Source: Candidatus Bathyarchaeota archaeon (lineage in GTDB: Archaea; Thermoproteota; Bathyarchaeia; Bathyarchaeales; Bathyarchaeaceae). From it: a stretch of 46,382 nucleotides of DNA. The notes beneath the pieces were generated by a model, which was given only the letters and a program-made list of their open reading frames with translations, did not search any database and was not told where the DNA came from. The stretch covers positions 1 through 46,382 of the forward strand of contig JAOUKN010000003.1 of assembly GCA_029882515.1 (NCBI GenBank). Reading direction: 5' to 3'. This document shows positions 18,121 through 25,854 of the stretch, piece after piece (within the stretch, counting starts at the first letter, position 1; every line of letters begins with the position of its first letter). A program made the position numbers and the translations under genes.

Positions 18121-20436
18121 CTAGTATGGCAGTACGTAGATTGTGGTTGTGTCTTCCGGTCCTGCAGCAGTCCATCCGTCCACATACCAGAAGAGTGGAA
18201 CTGCATGGATTGTTGCTGTGCCAACGAAGACAAACTTGTCAATGTGTAGACTTAGTTCCACCAGGTACTCTTCCGCCGTGCAGAATTCTGCTCCGGTGAC
18301 ATTGAGCATTACTACTCCAAATGCAACTGGCACGTTGAGTTCGTCATGGATGGTTACGCGCATTGCGACGAGATATTGTTGTTGTGCATGGCTGGTGAAG
18401 GTAATACTGATGTCTACCCATTCACAGTGTTCGTAGTAGTACTTGTCAGTTGTAACTTCGACGATGTTTACTAGCCAGTCGTAGTGGAATTCAAGCTCAT
18501 CGTAGATTGATTCGCAGGCGACGTCGACTTCTGCTACAACTCTCCATACTCCGAGTAGGCTTTCAGGATCATCGCAGGGCCACGGTAGTCTGAATGAGAC
18601 GCATGCCACGCCGTCTTCGTCTGTGACGGCTTGCAGCGTTGTCCACATGTTGTCTTGATTATCCCAGACTGTGAAGGTTACTAGTTTTTGCTGTACTGGC
18701 CAGCAGTTGAAGGTTACGTTTGCGCAGAGGATGACCTCTTTTTGTGGCCAGAACATGTCGCTGGGCTGCATTAATCCTTGGCCTCCGTATGGAGCTGGAT
18801 ATTGGGTGTATACGTCGATGATTCGACCCACTTCAAATGAGCCTAGTATTGTATAGGTACCGTCTACGGGGTCTCGATAGCCTATGGGTTCACTCTTCTT
18901 GTCAATCATTAGTATGTCGTACAGGATGAAGTCGCATTCGAAGTCTTCTGGATCGCAACTGACGTCTTGCGCTGTCACTTCAAAGGTGATGATGGCGATT
19001 GTTCCATTTTCTACCGGATCTCCGCCAGCCACAGGATCTGGATAGTATCCTGTTCCGTTTGGCAGGATCAAGTCCATGAGCACGATGTAGTCGCCTTCGT
19101 CAAACGCCTGGAAGATTGTAGGTTGCGGTGCACCGGTTTGCTCGAATTGGGGTAGGTAGTCTCCTTCTTCGATGCTTACTACTTGCATCAAATCGGGACA
19201 ATAGGTTAACCTGAATTCAACTCCTACGAGGTACCAGTTCCAGTGTAGCTCCTTGATGTTCACAGCGATTGTAAATTCTTCGCCGACTGCAGGTGCAGGT
19301 CCCAATGTGGTATCGTTGGGCACCACTTCTAAGTATGGTGGTACGATTGATAGGTACGCAACTACCTGAACCATACCGTCTACAGGTTCACTGTCTATTG
19401 TATATTCATGGTCCCAGACTTCGGTTTCGTCGCAGAATGCTAGTGCAGTTTCGTTGTAGGCTCCTTGTGCCTCTGGTGGGGCGTTTCCTTGTACTAGTAT
19501 TTCGAAGGTGATGGTGGCAACGAGTACAGAGGCTCCTCCGTCTTGTGAGCCAGAGAAGCCGCGAACGGTGGCGTTAACCCAGTCTAAGGTATCATGGCTC
19601 ATGGTGATGCTGTTCGTGCCAGTCCAATCCGCCGTGTTAAGGACTGCTGCTGTAGCGTTGATGAGGGTTGAGTCATAGCTTAGGCAGAAAGTGGCGTTGG
19701 TCATGCCCCAACCGGCGTAGTAGTTGGCAATAACAACGTCAACATCGAAGGTTGTACCAACCCAGTGAGTCCATTGGTCGAAAATGTTTTCGTCGTCGTC
19801 GGTGGTGAACCAACAGGGTGCTGGTGCCGACCACGTGAAATTGTAGTTCGCGTTAATTCCTATCCATCGGTAGTAGACCTGTGCATCGTCTTGGATGTAG
19901 TTATCCTCGCTAGTCGTGATGTCAAGGAGACTGTTAAATTCTTCACCTTTTGTCGGAACCGATACCACTTCGAATTCAAGGTAGGCCACGCTGGATGGGC
20001 AATGGCTTGGACCTGGATACGGACCACTGAAGTACGACTCAGCGAATAGTACGTAGTCGCGAGTGCTATCATATGAGCCGTATGACGGGGATGTAGCGAT
20101 GTGTGTGGTTCCAGCTTTTATGAAGAGTTCGCTTGCGTCGGTGCCTTCATCAATTCCGGAGTACCAGGCGCCATTACATTGTAGGTGGTTCTTGTTGTAT
20201 AACATGTAGAACTGCCATGAAGCAACGCTTACGTTTGAGTTTACGAATACGGTGACATTGAATTTGTAGCCGATGGATGTCGTAGACGTATCGAAGCTGA
20301 TGTTGGCGGGTTCAATCCACAGGGCATTGGCCGGGTGAGTTGTGCTGGGAACATCATATGCAAGGACTGGTAGTACAGAAAGTAGAAGCATTAGAACTGC
20401 CATTGACACTATAATCTTCTTTAGGTTTCTTTTCAA
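18121..20436 (-). CDS. Scaffoldin-like secreted protein with three cohesin-like domains
   Basis: I place the start at a TTG at 20436, giving MKRNLKKIIVSMAVLMLLLS, a clean signal peptide. The frame is open to an ATG at 20460, but that codon sits about where transcription should begin from the box A at 20480-20491, and GGGAG lies 4 bases before the TTG. Numbered from 20460, three cohesin-like beta-sandwiches follow: about 45-200 (SIGYKFNVTVFVNSNVSVAS), 215-375 (VGTTFDVDVVIANYYAGWGM) and 385-545 (VGEEFTIAVNIKELHWNWYL). Each has the hydrophobic strand order of cohesins and ends with a GxV-type strand. Residues about 550-779 hold two Ig/MG-like domains. There is no dockerin and no C-terminal anchor. 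Three cohesins could hold three dockerin proteins, and four dockerin proteins are encoded nearby. The cohesin calls are by pattern and may be a divergent subfamily. Confidence 0.82.
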   Translation of the reverse strand: MKRNLKKIIVSMAVLMLLLSVLPVLAYDVPSTTHPANALWIEPANISFDTSTTSIGYKFNVTVFVNSNVSVASWQFYMLYNKNHLQCNGAWYSGIDEGTDASELFIKAGTTHIATSPSYGSYDSTRDYVLFAESYFSGPYPGPSHCPSSVAYLEFEVVSVPTKGEEFNSLLDITTSEDNYIQDDAQVYYRWIGINANYNFTWSAPAPCWFTTDDDENIFDQWTHWVGTTFDVDVVIANYYAGWGMTNATFCLSYDSTLINATAAVLNTADWTGTNSITMSHDTLDWVNATVRGFSGSQDGGASVLVATITFEILVQGNAPPEAQGAYNETALAFCDETEVWDHEYTIDSEPVDGMVQVVAYLSIVPPYLEVVPNDTTLGPAPAVGEEFTIAVNIKELHWNWYLVGVEFRLTYCPDLMQVVSIEEGDYLPQFEQTGAPQPTIFQAFDEGDYIVLMDLILPNGTGYYPDPVAGGDPVENGTIAIITFEVTAQDVSCDPEDFECDFILYDILMIDKKSEPIGYRDPVDGTYTILGSFEVGRIIDVYTQYPAPYGGQGLMQPSDMFWPQKEVILCANVTFNCWPVQQKLVTFTVWDNQDNMWTTLQAVTDEDGVACVSFRLPWPCDDPESLLGVWRVVAEVDVACESIYDELEFHYDWLVNIVEVTTDKYYYEHCEWVDISITFTSHAQQQYLVAMRVTIHDELNVPVAFGVVMLNVTGAEFCTAEEYLVELSLHIDKFVFVGTATIHAVPLFWYVDGWTAAGPEDTTTIYVLPY

Positions 20437-20479
20437 TATTCTCCCTTCTCTTTTCAACATGTATCTGATGAACTCTGCG

Positions 20480-20491
20480 GATTTAAGTATT
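20480..20491 (-). promoter_or_regulatory. Box A (TATA) for the scaffoldin-like gene
   Basis: The minus strand reads AATACTTAAATC. Transcription about 25 bases downstream would start near 20457, so the TTG at 20436 with its GGGAG fits as the start codon better than the ATG at 20460. Confidence 0.45.
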
Positions 20492-20646
20492 ACGGAAGTA
20501 TCTTCTATCTCCTAGACGTGTACATCAGCACTCCTTGTTCGATCTGGCTTCACACATTCTCTCAAAATTATCAAAATGAAAAGTAGACAATATTTCGTAA
20601 GGAGAGAATATAAAAAGGGGGGGAAGGGGTTGTTTCAGTTTTTCGT

Positions 20647-23145
20647 TTATGGCCAGCCGAAGTTGAGGGCGACAGCCAGAATGTCGTCGACTCGGATTTT
20701 GAAGTCGCCGTTGACGTCGCATCGTGGATCCCATCGCAAGAAGGCGACAAGGGGATCGGAACCGAAGGCGAGGGCAGCGGCTAAGACGTCGTCCACACGA
20801 ACTTTGTCGTCGATGTTGATGTCTTCGGGGATGGTGGCGTGGATGGTGTGCGTATACGTGTCCACGAGCAGCGTACCTTGCCAAACTTCCACGGTGATCT
20901 CTACGGTTCCTGCGCAGAGGGGATAGATGGTGTAGGGGCCGAGTTTCGCCCAGTCAAACACGTTGACTTGGGTGTCGTTTTCGACATGCTTTACTACGCC
21001 GTCTTCTTTGATCACTACGTCCACAGTCTTGTTGGCGAGTTCGCCGTCGACTTTGTAGCCATAGTTCGTAACCAAGACGTTGTATTCCACGGGATCTTCA
21101 ACGCAATCTGTCTCGTTCACGAAAGCAATGTAGGGTGCATCAACAACCGCCTTGATGGGGCCGTCCACCCAGTAAACGTCGCTTGAGTGGACTTCGCCGA
21201 TTCGGGTGGCGTCATCGTAGTAGTCGTAGACGAAGGCGCCAGCACCGACGTTGGCGGTTTGTGGGGCGTTGCTGTCACGTGGCGGCAGACCGGCATCCGG
21301 CCAAGCAGCGTAGTAGTCGAGGTACTGTGGGCGCACGGATGTGTACCAGAGTTCTTTGGCTTTGGCGGTCCAGTCTTGGTAATCCCACGCATCGGGGACC
21401 ATGGCGTCAAACGCGATTTTCTGTTCGTCGGGATTAACTGAGGATTGTTCAGCCATTTCGTCGAGGATGTAGTAGATGTGCTTCGGGAAGTAGGACGCGA
21501 TTTGTGGATAGTCTTCGTACCAGAGGCTGGTCGCATTGAAGTAGGTGATGAACTCGTAGGGACCTTTGGCTTCCGTGTAAACGACAGTTTTCCACGTGCT
21601 CTCGTATCTGCCAACCTCCCATTTCTTGAGCATGTTGAAGGCGAATTGGCAGTCGTCGGCCGTGAACTGGAAGGTTTTGCCGCCTGCACCGGTGTCCTGC
21701 CAGTAGACATCGTTTCGGAGGTAGTAGGTGACTTTCATGCCGTCCGGTATGTTCAACGCTGCCGATACGTCAGCGTTAACCGTGCTGTTGACGGCTTCAA
21801 TTTTGGATTTGTATGCTATCCAAGGTAAGTCGGTGCTGGGAACTGGTGGCGAAAACATCATTAATGGTTCGTGGAGTCCGTCTAAGAGCAACCATCCATA
21901 TAAGGTATTGTCGGTCCATGGGCTCAGTGTGTCAGGTTCGTCTCCCATGGCGCGTCGTATTAAGCCTTCGTAGGGCGGATTGTTATATACAGTGCCTGGA
22001 CCCCAGTGGACGCTTCGCCAGTTCAGGTAGCATTGGTCCGCGCCTGGACCCGGTGAGCCGATGAAGTTATCGAGGTCGGGATCCCACGTAGTAATACCTT
22101 GACCCGTGGTGACGGGGAAGAGGGGCATCCAGTCACTGACGAAGAGGCGTTGCATCTCCCAAACGGCGTCCAGCACAGTAGCTTCATCCAGATTGTACAT
22201 CATCGTCTCCAAGAGGTCATCCATTGTATCGTTGACGAAGCCACCAAAGTTCCATTGCCATGGACCGATGGTGCTTGAATGGTAATTGTCAAAACACCAG
22301 TCCGGAGTTAGTCCCAAACCAGTCAATCCGATGCCAATAAAGTCGAAGTCATGGAAATCCATTAGCTCGTAGACTAAGGTCATGAACTCTCGATCGGTCA
22401 AGATGAAGTTAGGACCGTTCGTGGCGCCTTTACTGTCAAAGAAGGCGTTCACTTGGCCAACGAATTGTTGGAGGATGTATTCCCATGAGAGGGTGCCCGT
22501 GCTGTACACGACTTCGAGGTCTCGTACGCGGCTGCCGTCAGGGTTAAGCAGATAACCCGCATCGTCGCCAGCCCCTAAGGTGTAATCGGCATCCATCAGA
22601 ATCTGCCAGGCGGTATCGTTGTCAGTGTCCGGCATGACGTCCACATTGTTGCACCAGCCGCCTTGAGCGGGCATTATCGCGGATCCTAGGGCGACGGTGA
22701 GGGAGTTCTGGTAGTACTCGTAGATGGCGTCAGCTTTGTCATCCATACCCCACACGTAGGATAGCGCCACTCTAAAGCGGCTATCGTTGAGGGGCTTACA
22801 CGTTTCTCCCGGCGTCCTTCCGGCAGGTCCACCGACCACGTGTGCACAGTATTCATCTCGGTTTTGTACTGCCATAAATCCAAAGGCAGATATAGGATCA
22901 AACGTCATGTTGTATCCCGCCGCGACACAAGCATCGATGAGTTCAGTGGTTCCCGGACCAGGCCTCATGTCAATTTCGTGGTCAACCAACAAGGCAGCGT
23001 TCATCTGTGCGGTGTCATCGTACACCTTGTACTGGATCTTTTGAATGTGCGGAAACGGATCGTTAATGTTGGTTGTCGCAGATACGCTTAAGAGCAATAT
23101 AAGAGCAAACAGCGTAGCAATTACAATAGGTTTTTTCGAAAGCAA
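20647..23145 (-). CDS. Oligopeptide ABC transporter binding protein, apparently circularly permuted, with C-terminal dockerin
   Basis: Family 5 (DppA/OppA) extracellular solute-binding protein. I place the start at a TTG at 23145 (MLSKKPIVIATLFALILL), preceded by AGGAGAAAGGAG; the frame is open to a TTG at 23178 but the box A at 23190-23202 favours the inner start. Numbered from 23178, residues 45-390 resemble the C-terminal half of the family: IQYKVYDDTAQMNAALLVD (usually mid-protein), then PLNDSRFRVALSYVWGMD. Residues 402-675 resemble the N-terminal half: YEGLIRRAMGDEPDTLSPW, MKVTYYLRNDVYW, FTADDCQFAF, and last VGAGAFVYDYY with DVYWVDGP, which normally sits just before the segment that here comes first. 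Residues about 680-782 are CARDB-like; 785-843 are a dockerin (loops DINIDDKVRVDD, DVNGDFKIRVDD). It is divergent from the permease-ATPase operon and surely feeds it. Confidence 0.9.
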   Translation of the reverse strand: MLSKKPIVIATLFALILLLSVSATTNINDPFPHIQKIQYKVYDDTAQMNAALLVDHEIDMRPGPGTTELIDACVAAGYNMTFDPISAFGFMAVQNRDEYCAHVVGGPAGRTPGETCKPLNDSRFRVALSYVWGMDDKADAIYEYYQNSLTVALGSAIMPAQGGWCNNVDVMPDTDNDTAWQILMDADYTLGAGDDAGYLLNPDGSRVRDLEVVYSTGTLSWEYILQQFVGQVNAFFDSKGATNGPNFILTDREFMTLVYELMDFHDFDFIGIGLTGLGLTPDWCFDNYHSSTIGPWQWNFGGFVNDTMDDLLETMMYNLDEATVLDAVWEMQRLFVSDWMPLFPVTTGQGITTWDPDLDNFIGSPGPGADQCYLNWRSVHWGPGTVYNNPPYEGLIRRAMGDEPDTLSPWTDNTLYGWLLLDGLHEPLMMFSPPVPSTDLPWIAYKSKIEAVNSTVNADVSAALNIPDGMKVTYYLRNDVYWQDTGAGGKTFQFTADDCQFAFNMLKKWEVGRYESTWKTVVYTEAKGPYEFITYFNATSLWYEDYPQIASYFPKHIYYILDEMAEQSSVNPDEQKIAFDAMVPDAWDYQDWTAKAKELWYTSVRPQYLDYYAAWPDAGLPPRDSNAPQTANVGAGAFVYDYYDDATRIGEVHSSDVYWVDGPIKAVVDAPYIAFVNETDCVEDPVEYNVLVTNYGYKVDGELANKTVDVVIKEDGVVKHVENDTQVNVFDWAKLGPYTIYPLCAGTVEITVEVWQGTLLVDTYTHTIHATIPEDINIDDKVRVDDVLAAALAFGSDPLVAFLRWDPRCDVNGDFKIRVDDILAVALNFGWP

Positions 23146-23189
23146 ATACTCCTTTCTCCTATTTTTTCTATACTGCAAGAATATTGAGG

Positions 23190-23202
23190 GAGCTTAAAAG
23201 GC
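23190..23202 (-). promoter_or_regulatory. Box A (TATA) for the dockerin-SBP gene
   Basis: The minus strand contains CTTTTAAGCT. Its expected start point near 23170 leaves the TTG at 23145 with its AGGAG sites inside the leader. Confidence 0.35.
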
Positions 23203-23273
23203 TTATGGAGGATTTTTACATTTTTTATTCAAGCTCAGATGTTAAAGACTAGCATTACGAAGACCCCATTAGA

Positions 23274-23310
23274 CTTAAATATTCAAGAGGCCTCATCAAA
23301 TTGAGGAGGT
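23274..23310 (+). promoter_or_regulatory. Box A and strong ribosome site for the transporter operon
   Basis: CTTAAATATT at 23274-23283 fits box A. GAGGAGGT at 23303-23310 ends three bases before the ATG of the first permease. Only 168 bp separate the two start codons used here, so the binding protein and transporter are probably co-regulated from this divergent region. Confidence 0.5.
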
Positions 23311-23313
23311 TTT

Positions 23314-24318
23314 ATGGGATTCAGAGGTTATTTCTTAAACAGGATAGCAATAGCAGTAGCAGTCCTCTTCATCGTATTAGTATTGAACTTCTTGATTTTC
23401 CGTGTGTTCAGCCCCTATGATCCCACTGATATGATAATAGACCCAGATTTCGAGCAAGCAACGAAGGATAGGCTCAGAGCTGAATGGGGATTGGATCGCC
23501 CTCTTTTTCCCGATCAATTCGTCTTGTACCTGAAAAATCTGCTCACCTGGAACTATGGGCGGCAATTTGACCAATCAAAAAGTCTTATAGCACCGCAGAT
23601 GGCTTGGCGCCTCCGAAACACACTTTTGCTTCTTGGAACAGCAACGATAGGAGTCATACTCGTAGGAATCCCGCTCGGAATCTTGGCAGGGTCAAGAAGA
23701 GGAAGCAAAACAGACATAACGATCATAGGCGCAGGGCTCTTTACATGGGGTGTTCCAACCTTTTTCGTTCAACTGATTTGGTTGTTCGTCTTTTCTGCGA
23801 CCTGGAACTCCGTTTTTGGGGCGCCACTTATCCCTAGAAGTGGAGTCGTCGGCTTGCCTCCACCAGAAGGACTACTTGAAACATTAAAGGATGTTGCATG
23901 GCATGCAATTTCTCCCATATGTACCTTGATCATTGCAGGTTTTGGATCCTGGGCATTGTACACTAGAAACATGATGGTCGATGCGCTCACAGAAGACTAT
24001 ATTCAGACGGCTCGTGCTAAAGGAGTGAAGGGCAGAGATGTGTTGTTTCGGCATGCCTTTCGAAGCATACTTCCCCCTGTCGCCACTATGGTGGCTTTGG
24101 CGATTCCGGGAATAGTCACGGGTGCCATAATAACTGAGAGTCTGTTCGGTTGGCCAGGGATTGGAGCATGGTACATAAATGCTCTGATGAACCGCAATCA
24201 TCCAGTGGCTCAAGCAGTCCTCTACAACTATGCAGTTTTGATGATAGGGGCCAACCTTGTCACAGATCTGCTTTATGGGTTCCTAGATCCTAGAATACGT
24301 GTAGGCCAAAGAAGGTAA
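23314..24318 (+). CDS. dppB: Peptide ABC transporter permease, DppB-type (334 aa)
   Basis: This is the first of the two membrane subunits that form the peptide channel. It has an N-terminal span (about 8-30) typical of DppB, a loop with FSPYDPTDMI, then further spans. The EAA-type coupling motif for the ATPases is seen in YIQTARAKGVKGRDVLFRHA, and the C-terminus has the usual FGWPGIGAWYINALMNRN and a DPRIRVG ending. Length is normal for DppB. ATG start with GAGGAGGT. The next gene begins 16 bases after its stop. Confidence 0.93.
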   Translation: MGFRGYFLNRIAIAVAVLFIVLVLNFLIFRVFSPYDPTDMIIDPDFEQATKDRLRAEWGLDRPLFPDQFVLYLKNLLTWNYGRQFDQSKSLIAPQMAWRLRNTLLLLGTATIGVILVGIPLGILAGSRRGSKTDITIIGAGLFTWGVPTFFVQLIWLFVFSATWNSVFGAPLIPRSGVVGLPPPEGLLETLKDVAWHAISPICTLIIAGFGSWALYTRNMMVDALTEDYIQTARAKGVKGRDVLFRHAFRSILPPVATMVALAIPGIVTGAIITESLFGWPGIGAWYINALMNRNHPVAQAVLYNYAVLMIGANLVTDLLYGFLDPRIRVGQRR

Positions 24319-24333
24319 AGGAGGCTCAACAGA

Positions 24334-25854
24334 GTGGCCCTGTTTCGCAAGGAAAAAAGAACAATATACGTGAGAAAGATCAAGAATTTTTGGGAAGAGT
24401 TCAGTCACAACAGAATCGGTCTTGCCGGTATTGGTATCTTAATATTCTACGTAATGGTAGCTGTCTTCACTCCCTATATTTCTCCGATGAGACCCACAAG
24501 CCAAGAGTATAATCCTCCTCGCTCGGCTGCGATGTATGCAATGCCCGAATGGGTGCGTATCTTCCCTCAGTTTCAGGATTTACCTCCGTCTTTTGAGGTC
24601 CGATTATTAGAGAACGTGACGCTAGTGAACTCGACCGTAACTGACCGTGCAACACTCCAATTTGACAAAGAAGCGCTCAACATTACTTTCCATGCAGACG
24701 CTGAGGAAGAGGAAGGAAGCATTCTTCTTCATCTGACTGCATTTAGTTACGTCTATGCTCCTCCATCGGACTTCAAGCTCACAACGGTCTACTACGAAAC
24801 AGGTAACCAAATACGGTATGAAATAGACTTGTTCTTGACGACTGATCAACAAAATGATATATGGGACGAATGGCTGGAAGATCCAACAAGAGCTGTCTTA
24901 TATACTAATGACAGAAAAGTGACTCGCTACCCAAGTGTTGACAAAAAGATTAGAAGAAGCTTGTATGCTGGGTTAATGAATGAACAGCTGTTCGCTTGGC
25001 AATACCCGAATGACGCCGTACAATACGCATTTCTCCATCCGTCAGAGATGCTACTCTCCAAAAAAGGAAGTTACGACTTCTATCTTGAGATAAAATTCAA
25101 CTCGCTTGCGTCTACTTCAACATGTAACATACATATTGACACTGCTGAAGTCAAGTTCTTTGGTGATGTTTGGGGATTATTAGGAAGTGACAGAGTTGGT
25201 CACGACGTTTGGGCACAACTAATTTATGGAGTTAGAATCTCCTTGATCGTTGGATCTCTTGCAGCGGTTCTCTCATCAGTCCTTGGGATTTCGTTCGGAG
25301 TGATAGCAGGATATTCTGGAGGGAGAACCGATCAAATAATAATGCGAGGTGTAGACGTGCTTCTCTGCTTACCAGTACTTCCTATCTTGCTTATATTATC
25401 GTCATACTGGAGCTTCAACGTGTATTACGTTATCCTTCTTATAGCCATTTTTGGATGGCAAGGTTTATCAAGAATAGTCAGATCCAAAGTTCTCTCCCTT
25501 AAAGAAGTGCCTTTCATAGAAAGTGCAAGAGCTGCGGGCGCAACCTCAGGATACATTATGACGCGCCACATTATACCAAATGTCCTCCCAGTAGTTATGG
25601 CAGCCATGGTTCTCGCTGTACCCGGCGCTATTCTAACCGAAGCCGCGTTAAGCTTTCTAGGATTCGGGGATCCCTCCGTGCCAACTTGGGGAAGAATGCT
25701 CTACCGATCCCGAACGCAAGGAGGTTTTGAGAGTTTAGCTTGGTGGTACGTCATACCGCCTGGGCTTGCAATCACCTTCTTATGTTTGGCTTTTGTGTTC
25801 ATTGGACATGCCTTAGACGAAATCGTGAACCCGAGACTTAGGAGACGACGCTAA
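24334..25854 (+). CDS. dppC: Peptide ABC transporter permease, DppC-type, with a large extracellular insertion (506 aa)
   Basis: GTG start with AAAGGAGG overlapping the end of the previous gene. Residues about 30-50 form the first span, ending TPYISP. From about 280 the protein is a standard DppC: LLGSDRVGHDVWAQLIYGVR (family form LGTDxxGRD), the EAA-loop ESARAAGATSGYIMTRHIIP, and LTEAALSFLGFGDPSVPTWG. DppC is normally about 300 residues. Here about 210 extra residues (66-278), with alternating beta-type hydrophobicity and two NxT sequons, sit between the first span and the core, on the outer face. They may touch the dockerin-bearing binding protein, which is inference. Its stop codon is directly adjacent to the next ATG. 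Confidence 0.93.
   Translation: MALFRKEKRTIYVRKIKNFWEEFSHNRIGLAGIGILIFYVMVAVFTPYISPMRPTSQEYNPPRSAAMYAMPEWVRIFPQFQDLPPSFEVRLLENVTLVNSTVTDRATLQFDKEALNITFHADAEEEEGSILLHLTAFSYVYAPPSDFKLTTVYYETGNQIRYEIDLFLTTDQQNDIWDEWLEDPTRAVLYTNDRKVTRYPSVDKKIRRSLYAGLMNEQLFAWQYPNDAVQYAFLHPSEMLLSKKGSYDFYLEIKFNSLASTSTCNIHIDTAEVKFFGDVWGLLGSDRVGHDVWAQLIYGVRISLIVGSLAAVLSSVLGISFGVIAGYSGGRTDQIIMRGVDVLLCLPVLPILLILSSYWSFNVYYVILLIAIFGWQGLSRIVRSKVLSLKEVPFIESARAAGATSGYIMTRHIIPNVLPVVMAAMVLAVPGAILTEAALSFLGFGDPSVPTWGRMLYRSRTQGGFESLAWWYVIPPGLAITFLCLAFVFIGHALDEIVNPRLRRRR

Noticed and set aside
20605-20640. G/C tract followed by T5 after the SBP stop (minus strand)
   Set aside because: It may help termination, but there is no hairpin and the T run is short, so I do not list it as a feature.
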